In this document: piece by piece, positions 44,801 to 53,750 of the stretch | Position numbering within the stretch: position 1 is the stretch's first letter | Layout of the letters: every line of letters begins with the position of its first letter | From: Pyrus communis | Lineage: Eukaryota > Streptophyta > Magnoliopsida > Rosales > Rosaceae | DNA: 64,000 nucleotides | Reading direction: 5' to 3' | NCBI RefSeq assembly: GCF_963583255.1 | Contig: NC_084812.1 | Coordinates: forward strand, 22,668,959-22,732,958 | The notes under the pieces: model-generated | What the model was told of the DNA's origin: nothing | Database searches by the model: none | Seen by the model: the letters and a program-made list of their open reading frames with translations, nothing else | Program-made: the position numbers and the translations under genes

Positions 44801-47676
44801 TACCCAGCCGAGTCTTGGAATTCAAGTCTCCACTCGAGGTCATGAAAGGAAGGAAAATTGACCTCTCACATCTTAGAGTGTTTGGCTGCATCTGTTTTGT
44901 GCATATTCAATCTCTTCACCGAGATAAATTAGATCCTAGAGCTGCTAAATGTATTTTTCTTGGTTATTCCTCTACACAAAAGGGATATAAGTGTTATAAT
45001 CCCCAATTAAGGAGATTGATTGTATCCAAAGATGTGCGATTTCATGAAACTAACCCTTTTTTCAGCAAGTCAAATGAAATCACAGCCCAAGGGGATGGCA
45101 TCTTGGATGTGTTCCCACTACCAAGAATTGAACTGGATGAACCACATCAACACGAGCTCAGTTATGTCAACGTTGATGATTCTCCCAATGAAGATAACAA
45201 TGAAGGGTCTCACTCTGAGGATACACTGCATGACAATTGTGACAATGAAGATGATGCGAACGAGTGTGAAACAACGCTTCCAGCTCCTCGACGCAATCCA
45301 ATGCGAGTTAGAAAAACTCCCACAAGACTTCAGGATTTTGTTATGTACAAACCCACACATCCAATCTCCAATTGTGTGTCATACAAGAGAGTGACACCGA
45401 ATCATGCTGCATTCCTAAGCACTATATCCAGTTACCAGGAGCCTCAGAATTTCCACGAGGCCAACAGCCAAGAGGTGTGGAAAGAGGCAATGCAAGAAGA
45501 ACTTAAAGCTCTAGATCAACACAATACCTGGAGCATCACCAAACTTCCAACAGGCAAGAAAGCAGTAGGTTGCAAATGGATTTATAAACTCAAATTCAAG
45601 TCAGATGGTTCAATTGAGAGACATAAAGCAAGACTGGTGGCTCGGGGATTCACTCAAACATTTGAGGTGGATTACAAAGAAACGTTTGCACCTGTGGCCA
45701 AAATGAACACAGTAAGAGTGTTATTGTCTGTAGCTGTAAACAAAGGATGGTCCATGTACCAAATGGACGTGAAGAACGCATTCTTGCACGGTGATCTCAA
45801 AGAAGAAGTCTATATGAAATTGCCACCAGGGCATCCACAAAGCAATGAACCGAATGTGGTGTGCAGATTGCACAAAGCCATTTATGGCCTAAAGCAGTCC
45901 CCACGAGCTTGGTATGCCAAACTAAGCTCAGTTCTCACTAGTGTTGGTTTCAAAAGCAGCAACGCCGATTCCTCACTATTTGTTCGCACAGGAGCTGTGG
46001 GCACATTAGTTGTGCTTATTTATGTTGATGATCTGATAATTACGGGTGATAATACTGACGAGATCTCCACTCTCAAACAGTCTCTCAGACAAAGATTTGC
46101 AATTAAAGACCTTGGGATATTGAAGTACTTTCTTGGTATAGAAGTGGCAACCTCACACAAGGGACTGTTTCTTAACCAAAGAAAGTATGTCTTGGATTTG
46201 CTCAATGATGCTAACATGAGCGATGCTAAACCAGCCACCACTCCTCTTGACAGTAAGCAAAAACCTAGCTTGAAAGGCACGCCACTCACGGATATCACCC
46301 ATTATCAGCGATTGGTTGGAAAATTGATCTACCTCACAATCACTAGACCCGACATCACCTATTCTGTAAGTCTTGTGAACCAATTCATGCACTCCCCGAC
46401 TCTTGAACATTTGACTCTGGTTAAACGGATCTTACGCTACTTAAAAGGTTCAGTGGGTCGTGGTATCATCATGCGGAAGAATGACAACACTCAAGTCGTA
46501 GGGTATTGTGATGCTGATTGGGCAGGCAACGCAATCGATCGTAAGTCCACCTCCGGCTATTGTACATTTGTCGGTGGAAACTTGGTCACCTGGAAAAGTA
46601 AAAAGCAAACTGTTATCGCCAGATCCAGTGCCGAAGCTGAGTACCGTGCAATGGCTTCCACTGCGTGTGAGTTGATCTGGCTCAAGGGTCTTCTGTGTGA
46701 TTTAGGATTTCCTGCAACTCTTCCTATGTCCTTATTCTGTGACAATCAGGCAGCCATGCATATAGCATCTAATCCCGTGTTTCACGAGAGAACGAAACAC
46801 ATTGAGGTTGACTGTCATTTCGTTCGGGCACAGGTGCAGTCGCAGGTAATTCAGACACGGTATACACGAAGCTTCGACCAGTTAGCCGACATTTTCACCA
46901 AGCCCTTGGCTTCTCATCGGTTTCAATGGCTTCTGTTCAAGCTTGGATCCATAAACCTTCTGGATCCAGCTTGAGGGGGAGTATTGGAAGTTATTGGAAG
47001 TTGCTTTCTTCCTTAATTCAAGGGTGTCAACTCAAGGGTAGGGTGTCAACTCAAGGGTGCTTTCCATAATACAAGGGTGCTTTCTTCCTTAATTCAAGGG
47101 TGTCAACTCCCTTAATTCAAGGGGCTATTTTATTATTTTTTCCTAAGCCACCGGTTGTGGCGTAAAGCAAGAGGAGTGTGAAAATCTCTTATATATTTGT
47201 TGTTCAATTGTAAAAGAATAGGGGTGTGAAATACAATTCAATCCTTGAAATTCAATAGTAACTATAAAAACGCTCCTCGAATATGAAAAAATTAAACATA
47301 TTTATGTATTGACACTAGAAAAAACGAAAATGCAGATGAAAATTGGATTATTGGAGGCTGAATGCATAGCTAAGGATGGGTGCACGCCAAGTGTTTGACA
47401 ATAAACCTGAACGAGCAGAAACCAACCAAGAACAACCAATTGAGCTGTGTGATTTGGAGAATTTAGGCGAGCATTTGAAGTAAATTAAATAATACACAAC
47501 TGAAAAATGCAAAAGCTGATATACTAAGTACATGGGGGAGAGAGAGAGAGAGAGCGCTTACTAGTTGCAGAGAAAGATGAAGGTGATGAAGTTGGAGACT
47601 GCGAAGAAGAAGAAGAAGAAGAAGGGTAAGAAGCGGTGGTGAGAGGCAGAGGATTGGAGTAGAGAAGAAGACCCAT
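41876..47676 (-). CDS. PSRP5: Plastid ribosomal protein PSRP5 (50S subunit, chloroplast)
   Basis: There are two exons, 47676-47562 and 42234-41876, joined through GTAAGC and TTTTCAG in phase to give 157 residues. The N-terminus (MGLLLYSNPLPLTTASYPSS, Ser/Thr-rich, few acids) looks like a chloroplast transit peptide, so I prefer this start over the in-frame ATG 19 codons upstream. The mature part has an acidic linker (SEPLPDSKEEAVVPVDKLP) and a strongly basic C-terminus (KKIRLRRNRLVRKRKLRKKG, then RWPPSKMKK), as in plant PSRP5 proteins of the plastid large ribosomal subunit. The 5.3-kb intron consists almost wholly of a Copia element on the opposite strand. The frame is intact. Assignment rests on recognised C-terminal similarity. 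Confidence 0.82.
42318..42593 (+). repeat. 5' LTR of the young Copia
   Basis: 276 bp, TATTGGAAG to TTCAATA. It contains internal copies of AAGGGTGTCAACTC and CTTTCTTCCTTAATTCAAGG, and a TATA-like TTATATATTTG near 42523. Confidence 0.95.
42594..42605 (+). other. Primer-binding site of the young Copia
   Basis: TGGTATCAGAGC, complementary to the 3' end of the initiator methionine tRNA, begins directly after the LTR. Confidence 0.92.
42661..46974 (+). CDS. Copia gag-pol polyprotein, full length
   Basis: One frame of 1,437 residues from the first ATG after the PBS (MSEENPLISEVE); the frame is open further upstream into the LTR, but the start fits here. Order and motifs: gag domain; zinc knuckle CQHCNNIGHVKDTC (about residue 257); protease DSGATDHM (about 394); integrase HHCC (WHQRLAHPS to CETCHLSKST) and core (DDFSRVTWLYL, SDNGTEYMS, QNGVSERKN); reverse transcriptase (RLVARGFTQTF, QMDVKNAFLHG, YVDDL at about 1121); and RNase H (DADWAGN, SSAEAEYRAMA, CDNQAAMHI). 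The polyprotein would build particles, copy RNA into DNA and integrate it. No stop or frameshift is seen. It ends TGA inside the polypurine tract. Confidence 0.97.
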   Translation: MSEENPLISEVESSQVPSSLNMHEVDVNPNQRLSSVVLNEFNYLPWSRAVSLALGGRSKLGFINGSIKIPDASSPNYESWLSKDQLVMSWLLNSMDRKLAEIFSYSESSYQLWEAVKEMYGSQNNAARVFQLKKDISDLQQDGKPFVQLLGSMKSMWNELEIYRPHTTDVALLRKRAEEDKIFQLLSSLDSTYEDLRCHILMNIELPSFTSVCATIQREEVRRKVMNIGTTTSVPEARAYITNEKRYKGKHPNLKCQHCNNIGHVKDTCWILHPELKPEFMKDNKGVQRMNRAPHRANHASTSTSNGPDPLKNFTANPAELMNEFMSYLQSKKGVAGSDRADSIEEGNSTALLGKFAGFLVDTKSVPQEDMQGIMKAFKTALKINMLHDFWVVDSGATDHMTNHVSKSQKFEKFANPSQVSIANGENVKVLGKEKIKLMSDKIESMALYVPSFPFQLLSVGKITNTLNCLAIFSPHNVIFQDCATKKTIGEGFYLDGLYYISKSNPRGFQAKLNHIQDNQLWHQRLAHPSSPILSTLFPNLGKDDISCETCHLSKSTRLPFNSSLSRTSKCFELVHSDVWGPTSESFDGYKYFVIFVDDFSRVTWLYLLKSKNEVMEVFKDFHNLVKNHFSSQIQTLRSDNGTEYMSHIMKQYLSTHGIMHQTSCVGTPQQNGVSERKNRDLLEKTRALMLQMNVPKRFWSQGVMVAAYIINRLPSRVLEFKSPLEVMKGRKIDLSHLRVFGCICFVHIQSLHRDKLDPRAAKCIFLGYSSTQKGYKCYNPQLRRLIVSKDVRFHETNPFFSKSNEITAQGDGILDVFPLPRIELDEPHQHELSYVNVDDSPNEDNNEGSHSEDTLHDNCDNEDDANECETTLPAPRRNPMRVRKTPTRLQDFVMYKPTHPISNCVSYKRVTPNHAAFLSTISSYQEPQNFHEANSQEVWKEAMQEELKALDQHNTWSITKLPTGKKAVGCKWIYKLKFKSDGSIERHKARLVARGFTQTFEVDYKETFAPVAKMNTVRVLLSVAVNKGWSMYQMDVKNAFLHGDLKEEVYMKLPPGHPQSNEPNVVCRLHKAIYGLKQSPRAWYAKLSSVLTSVGFKSSNADSSLFVRTGAVGTLVVLIYVDDLIITGDNTDEISTLKQSLRQRFAIKDLGILKYFLGIEVATSHKGLFLNQRKYVLDLLNDANMSDAKPATTPLDSKQKPSLKGTPLTDITHYQRLVGKLIYLTITRPDITYSVSLVNQFMHSPTLEHLTLVKRILRYLKGSVGRGIIMRKNDNTQVVGYCDADWAGNAIDRKSTSGYCTFVGGNLVTWKSKKQTVIARSSAEAEYRAMASTACELIWLKGLLCDLGFPATLPMSLFCDNQAAMHIASNPVFHERTKHIEVDCHFVRAQVQSQVIQTRYTRSFDQLADIFTKPLASHRFQWLLFKLGSINLLDPA
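46971..46981 (+). other. Polypurine tract of the young Copia
   Basis: TTGAGGGGGAG directly precedes the 3' LTR and overlaps the gag-pol stop codon. It primes second-strand DNA synthesis in this family. Confidence 0.9.
46982..47257 (+). repeat. 3' LTR of the young Copia
   Basis: 276 bp; no difference from the 5' LTR was found on reading both. Confidence 0.95.
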
Positions 47677-49199
47677 CTTCGTGCTCTCTCCCTCAAGATT
47701 GAATTTTGGTTGGTTATGTTCAAACTTTTGCACTTTTGGATAAGCCGATGAACATTATAATCAAGACCGTTCGTTTTCGGTAAACCCATCTGACCCGTTG
47801 ATTCTTGGAAATCTTAAAAGCTTCTACAGGGTTCAAAGCTTTTTTTTTTTTTTTTTTTTTTTCAACTTCATTTTAATCCTTAAAAAAGCATGAGTTTTAA
47901 GTTATAATTTTGTATAAGATTAAAATTCAATTTTTGTCTTGATACATTTAATCACTTCATTTATTAATTATATTTTGATGTTTTATTTCTCTTTTTCTTT
48001 CCATTTTTAATGTCTTAATTAAATTTATATTTTATTCATCAGAATGTATTTTGATGTTTACCTTTAGGTAAACTAATTTTTTTCTTTATATTAATATATT
48101 CCAATACAATTTGTATGTTCTTTTTTTAGGTACATTAATTCATTTGATATGTTTTGGTATATCCATCAATACAAATATATAAGTACATTAATTGAATATA
48201 ATACATTTTGGTACACATATGACATTTAGGTTTAATTCAATATAATACATTTCGGTATTGACATTTAGGTACATTAATTCAACATATTACATTTCGATAC
48301 ATATATTTAGTTTCATTATAATATAGTTTGGTACAAATATTTAGGTACAAATGCGGTACAATGAAATCAATTATATATATTTCGGTACAGTCATTTTTGT
48401 ACACTTGTGTATTTACATATTTATGTGTCACTAATTTCTTTTAAAATTTTCTTATTTTGTTCATTTATAATTGAAGAACTAATATGTGCATATTGATAAA
48501 ATTAAAGGAGTTTTAACGAAAAGCCTACTATATTGTTCACTTTAATGAAAAATCACATTTTTACACTAAAAAGTCAAACCTGATATTATTCATTTTACCC
48601 TTTATTTTGTCTTTATTGGTAAAACTCAAAGTTTTCAAGCCCTTTTCATTATTTTTTCATAAAATTAAAGCAAGTGACCCTCTACCACAGTGGTGGAGAA
48701 AAGTGTTGCCCTTGCAATACGGCATGACTTTGAAACTCTGTCGACTTTCTAATCTAACATCTAATCTAACAAATTTATTGTTTGACAAAAAACAAAAATT
48801 TTAATTTTAATGTGAAGACATTAAATAACAAGGATAGAAAATAAATTTTAATAAAAGTACATGTTAAGACATTAAAATGAATATGTAATCTAGCATTAGT
48901 TTTTTTTAAATTTTAGTCTTTTTTAAAGACTAATGTTTTTTGAGCTGTTCTATTACGAAAAATATTCTACACTAATTAAATAGGAAAGGATATAAATAAT
49001 TGATTAAAAATAAAAGCCTTAACTACTAAGATAATCCGTCACTTGTTTTTAATTTTTTTTTTTTTTTTTTTTTTTTGAGCGCTACTAGACCCCCTAATTA
49101 CTTTTCTATCCCCGCCTCATAGGCGTGGCATCCATGATGAATATTAACACTAGTTTGGTCGGTGAGAAAAAGTAGGTGGCCATGTCAACAACACTCTAT
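47677..49199. other. PSRP5 upstream and AT-rich spacer
   Basis: The first few hundred bases should contain the PSRP5 promoter, though no single TATA box stands out. A run of about 23 T lies at 47841-47863 and another at 49051-49076. No gene was found. Confidence 0.5.
47990..48410. repeat. Degenerate repeats with GGTACATTAATTCA core
   Basis: Units of roughly 45-60 bp with TTTAGGTACATTAATT and ATACATTTCGGTAC are repeated about seven times in loose form. It looks like an old minisatellite. Confidence 0.6.
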
Positions 49200-49208
49200 T
49201 ATTTTTAT

Positions 49209-49424
49209 GAATCAGGATCCTCGCCGGATCCATTCCCTAGGGATCCTAGGGATTACGTAATTGTGTTCATTTATCGTATATTGTGCTGCTAGTTTTTGTT
49301 AGGTATTATTTATATTTGAATTTTAAATTTTAAATGATTTATGACCGCACAATATACGATGAACGGATACGATTGCGTGATCCCTAGGTTCCCTAGGGAA
49401 TGGATCCGGCGAGGATCCTGGTTC
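49209..49424. mobile_element. Palindromic Mutator-type MITE (216 bp)
   Basis: Terminal inverted repeats begin GAATCAGGATCCTCGCCGG on the left and GAACCAGGATCCTCGCCGG from the right, and stay nearly complementary for about 35 bp. The 9-bp TSD tatttttat is at 49200-49208 and 49425-49433, as expected of the Mutator superfamily. No coding sequence. The structure could fold into a long hairpin. Confidence 0.9.
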
Positions 49425-49433
49425 TATTTTTAT

Positions 49434-50580
49434 GATTAATTTCACATTTTTTGGCTCAACTTCTCGGTCTTTTCCACTTTAGTACTTCAACTTTATTTCG
49501 TTCCAAGTTGGCCTTTAAAGTTTTTAAAGTTTTTGCTAATGTGACTTTTGTTACAAATGTTGATGGAATAGCTCGTGACTACTACTCTTTATAATACATT
49601 GACATGTCCTAGAATGCCCTTCATTAGAATGTGACCATTTTTGTCTAAGAGTAGGCCTTCATGATGAAAAACAGACGAACCAACCAAACCCATACGGTCA
49701 ACTTGGTTTCGAGTTAACCACGAACTGATAGCCCAATGATAAATAGTAAATTACGAGGCTTTCTTAAAACTAAAAACTAGAGGTCTCGGGGTCAAAATCC
49801 GTTGCTGGTGTGGAAGCCAGACTTGTGGCCAAGGGGAGGCTGAAATGCCTCTGTGAGTCTTCCCAGCCCCCGAAACGGATGGATAACCGTGGCTTACTAC
49901 CAATTGTCCCTCTTAAAAATAAAAGATAAAAATAAAAAAATAAAAACTTGGTTTCGAGTTAGTTACATGGGACTTATTTTTAACTATGATACTTGTACTC
50001 TTTATCAAATCTCATTTTCCTCTCTATCTTTTATATTGTCGCAATTTACTCCCCACATTCTATATTCTCACTTTACCCCCCTCTTTCCCCAACTCTATAC
50101 TGTCTTACTTTACCTAACTAAACTTTTTTTCCATGCCACACTTTACTCCTTACATTCTATATTGTTTCACTTTTGATTTTTTAGTATGTCCATAACAAAA
50201 AGGTGATGCATAATTTAAAAAATACGTCTCTCCACTTATATAATGACACGTAGTGTACCATCCATTCCTAATACAATGAAAAATTTCTCCAGTTTAACAC
50301 CTGCACTCATTCTCAATATATCCTTTTCCAATATTCCGTCAAATAAGTTACGGTTGCCGTTCATTGTGTTGACGTGACAGAGAACAGGGAAGGCTACACA
50401 GCAAACTATACATATAATACAGGGAATCAAGTCATGCTTCTTTATCTACCCCAAATCAAAACTAAAAATAGTTACTAAACAAGTTTTCAGTTTTCAAAAA
50501 AGCAAAAACAAAACCTAGAAGACTGAAAACGAAATGGAATAACTTGAGAATTAATTTACTGCAACCGAATGTAGTACTTA
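49434..50580. other. Intergenic spacer, no gene
   Basis: AT-rich, with repeated short strings (CTTTACTCC, TATATTGT) at 50030-50170. Nothing coding is supported. Confidence 0.4.
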
Positions 50581-50889
50581 TTGCATCATATTGTGTAAAC
50601 TAGCATATCAGATTGTATACTTAGTAGCATTATTATTCTGCAATTGGCCTACACATCAATCAAACTTTAGTCACCATGTACCTTGCCCTGGTCCTGGTAA
50701 CTTATATGTACAAGGATGCCTTATCGTCACCAGCAAACTTGGAATTAACCACCGGATTCTGCAACACAGCATTCAAGATAGATGTGTAAACAATATGGAA
50801 TCAGATCCCCCGATCCCGACCCTAAGAAAGTATCAAAATGTGTCTCGCGATCTTGACCCAAAAAAATAGATGCAGACCTGGTTAGGAAG

Positions 50890-53578
50890 CTAAAATAACC
50901 ATCTTTCTTGTTCTTTAATTTCCAAACCGTCCAGCCATGTCTGATGCATGTGCAGCCAAGTGAAAGCATCTGGCACCTCAGCCTGGTAAAGCCATAACAA
51001 ATCATGAGTAATATAACTACCAGATTAAAATCTCTCCAAGTTATTACATTCTACGCCGACGAGGGACATGAACTTAAAAGGTTATACCTTCGAACTCATC
51101 AGGACTGTAGTCAGACAGCATTGCCGCTCGTTGTCTACAACAATTAATCCATCAATCTTTCACCAATACCAATCCGTTACTATCAGAAAACTAAATCATC
51201 AAGTTCTGCACGATAATTAGCACTCACAAAATATTGTATGCCTAATGACTTTTCTGGAGTGCTAATAGCAGCTCCCTAAATTGTCCACTTACATTTTACA
51301 TGCCCTCTCAACTTTCACGTTTCTATTTCAAGAGTCGTCCTTTACTCAGATATTTAACTACTGACTAGCTACCCGTTTTGATACAAATGTAACTATTTCA
51401 TTACATATTCTACTAGATTAACTAATCGAATGTATTCTTCCAATTCTTTTTCTATCTCGTATAAATGCTAGAAAGGTAGACTCATCTCACCACACAATTC
51501 CCACTTATTAAACTTCACGAGCCATGCATTTGAGCCAATTTGAACCAACGATAATCGATCCACCCATGTCCAAAATTGTTTTCCCTGCTTATCTCCATGC
51601 AACCCTGCCAACGAATCTATGCACTGGTGGATAGGTAGCTCAACTCCGGAGGGATGGACAAAGATACCCAATGAATGCTAAAGAAACGGAAAGAAAACAA
51701 AAAATAGAAAAAAACCAGAATTAAAGCCGCATCAGTTAGTCCAACCTTCAATGCACATAACCAAGACATACTTAATTTACAAGACTATAAATTTAACTTG
51801 AAGCATGGTGTTGCAAAATAAAAAATGGCGTCGGGGAAAGAAAGAAAGGAAAAAACAGACAAGTCATACTTACAAAGACTGGTTTTAAAAAGAAAGGAAA
51901 AAACAGACAAGTCATACTTACAAAGACTGGTTTTAAAAAGAAAGAAAAAAACAGACAAGTCATACTTACAAAGACTGGTTTTAAGTTTTGGATATACTCA
52001 TCAGATTTCTCTACTTCAGCACGGCGCCATCTCTCATAGAACAAAAAGAATTTGACTACCTCATGAGCAGGACTGGACATTTCCACTTTGCACTTTCGGA
52101 AGTCTTTGAAATCTCTTGGCGATACATTTGGACCTAGATGAAAATGTCCAAGCGCTTGTATTATACCAGCTGCACATCTCTCAGTTGCATGAAGCATATT
52201 AGGATTGTCGCTCACATTTTCTGCATACCACTGCAACAATTCTTCTTGTGCATTACTCACCTGCATATTCAATCTAACAATTTTTATCCTTATTAATAAC
52301 CAAACAATATGATTATGCAAAGACAGAAAGCAAATAATGAACTAAACGTTTAAGACTTACAGACCATCACCCCATACACTTGAGGGAGACTGAAGAGTTC
52401 AGCATCGTTTCCAGAGTCACCACAAACAAGAGTGTTGTGTGGAAGTTTCTCCTCAAACTTGAATTTCTTTAACAGATATGCAAGAGCTTGTCCTTTACCA
52501 GCACCTTTTGGTAGAACGTCCAAAGCAATCCCACTGCTATAAATGATCTTCACGTCTAACTGGCCAAATGCGTATAAAGATCAGAGACAAATCACAGGCT
52601 TTAAGGAAAGATGCATTCAAATAGTTAAAGCAATATGATTTCAGAGAATACATATATATGGTGGTACCAGTTTTGTTTTCAAATGAAGTTGTGAATGCTC
52701 TGGAGTGTAGCAAAAAGGTTTAGAGAACGAAAACAATCGAGGAAATCTTACCCCGCGTTTCTCCAACCGTTGTGATAAAACATTCATTATTTCGAATGCC
52801 ATAACCTTGTCAACATAAAAGCTAACCTTGTGAGGTCGTTGCTCTCCCTCTGCCTGAAATAATCTCATATCATATTTTTCAAATTTTCAAATGCACAAGT
52901 GTCGTTTACCTTAACCGGTAAAAACGTAATAATTAAACTAGAGCTCACACCATCTACAATGTGAGATTTTTTTTTTTTTTTTCCCTCTAAATTATTCTAC
53001 TTTACGAAGAAGAGCGAAATTCAAACTCTTGGGCTAAGATACATTTTTTTGTATGCTCACACTAGCATATGGACTTAGTCGAGTTGGTTAGACAAGTGCA
53101 CTTCCCTCGTGACACCCAAGTAGTTTAGATTAAATTAGAATATCTTCGGAATTATAAATAATTCCAACATTGGGGAAGGAAAAATAAAAAAGAAAGGTAC
53201 CTGAGGAGTAAGTTGAGGAAACTGATTAGTTTCTTCAACAACTACGGCTCTATCCCATCTGTGGCTGAGAAACTGTTGCCAACCAAGATCAGGAATCATA
53301 TCAGTACCACCGCCATACATAATCTCAGTGCCGACGGACATGATGGTGATGTCGGGGGTTAGCAAGGGTTTCTGATTCCTCAGAGGTTTGTACGTGATGG
53401 GTGATCTTCCGGTGGAAAATACCAGCAGAGAATCATGGCGGTAATATGATTCCCACAGCGCATTGAACTTGAGAAGGGAGAGATTATCAGGCGCATCATG
53501 ATCAACCATGGTGTAGTCAAGATCTGAGACTAGCATCAGACGAGCAGGGCCATTCAGACGACAATTCATGTTCATCAT
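50890..53578 (-). CDS. SPP: Sucrose-phosphatase, complete gene copy 1
   Basis: Seven exons on the minus strand: 53578-53201, 52853-52752, 52559-52365, 52260-51970, 51677-51491, 51134-51088 and 50982-50890. All phases fit and give 430 residues, close to the usual 420-425. The enzyme removes phosphate from sucrose 6-phosphate, the final step of sucrose synthesis in the cytosol. The HAD-type N-terminal domain shows DLDYTMVDH (catalytic DxD), [18 protein letters not shown] and [10 protein letters not shown]. The S6PP-type C-terminal domain contains [19 protein letters not shown] and FVHPSGVE. Two splice sites are unusual: the intron 3 donor is GTCTGT, with a stronger GTAAGT four bases on that would shift frame, and the exon 4 donor region is triplicated. 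A second copy lies 8.7 kb to the right. The start is the first ATG of [19 protein letters not shown]; the second ATG is equally possible. Confidence 0.95.
51844..51990. repeat. 48-bp tandem triplication over the SPP1 exon 4 donor
   Basis: Three units, with CAGACAAG at 51855, 51903 and 51951 (48-bp spacing), each carry the exon end and the GTAAGTATG donor on the minus strand. SPP2 has one unit at 61090-61135. Because 48 is divisible by three, using a more distal donor adds 16 or 32 hydrophobic residues ([16 protein letters not shown] type) without shifting frame. Confidence 0.9.
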
Positions 53579-53741
53579 CTGGGTTGCCGATTGGGTTCAG
53601 CACTTCCACTCCCACTTGGGCACGCGCGGCTCGCCCGCCTTATGTTGTGTTTTGACCACAGACTGAATTCATTGCTTTCTTCTTGGTTTGGTGACGTACA
53701 TCCAAGTTCCCAACCACAAAAATGTCACTTTGAGTTGCGGA
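53579..53741. promoter_or_regulatory. Likely SPP1 promoter-proximal region
   Basis: This lies between the SPP1 start and a TIR transposon at 53751. No definite TATA box can be named. The transposon occupies what would be distal promoter. Confidence 0.35.
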
Positions 53742-53750
53742 TTTCTTATA

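Larger units (their letters stand above)
42318..47257 (+). mobile_element. Intact, apparently very young Ty1/Copia retrotransposon
   Basis: 4,940 bp with two 276-bp LTRs (42318-42593 and 46982-47257) that I read as identical base for base. The TSD gtaac lies at 42313-42317 and 47258-47262. A PBS follows the left LTR directly and a polypurine tract precedes the right LTR. The single gag-pol frame (42661-46974) is uninterrupted. The LTR ends are TA...TA rather than TG...CA, a known but uncommon type. It lies antisense in the PSRP5 intron. Everything needed for autonomous movement seems present, but activity cannot be read from sequence. Confidence 0.97.

Noticed and set aside
45020..45394. Second frame inside the Copia gag-pol
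   Set aside because: It overlaps the intact polyprotein in another frame and lacks any motif.
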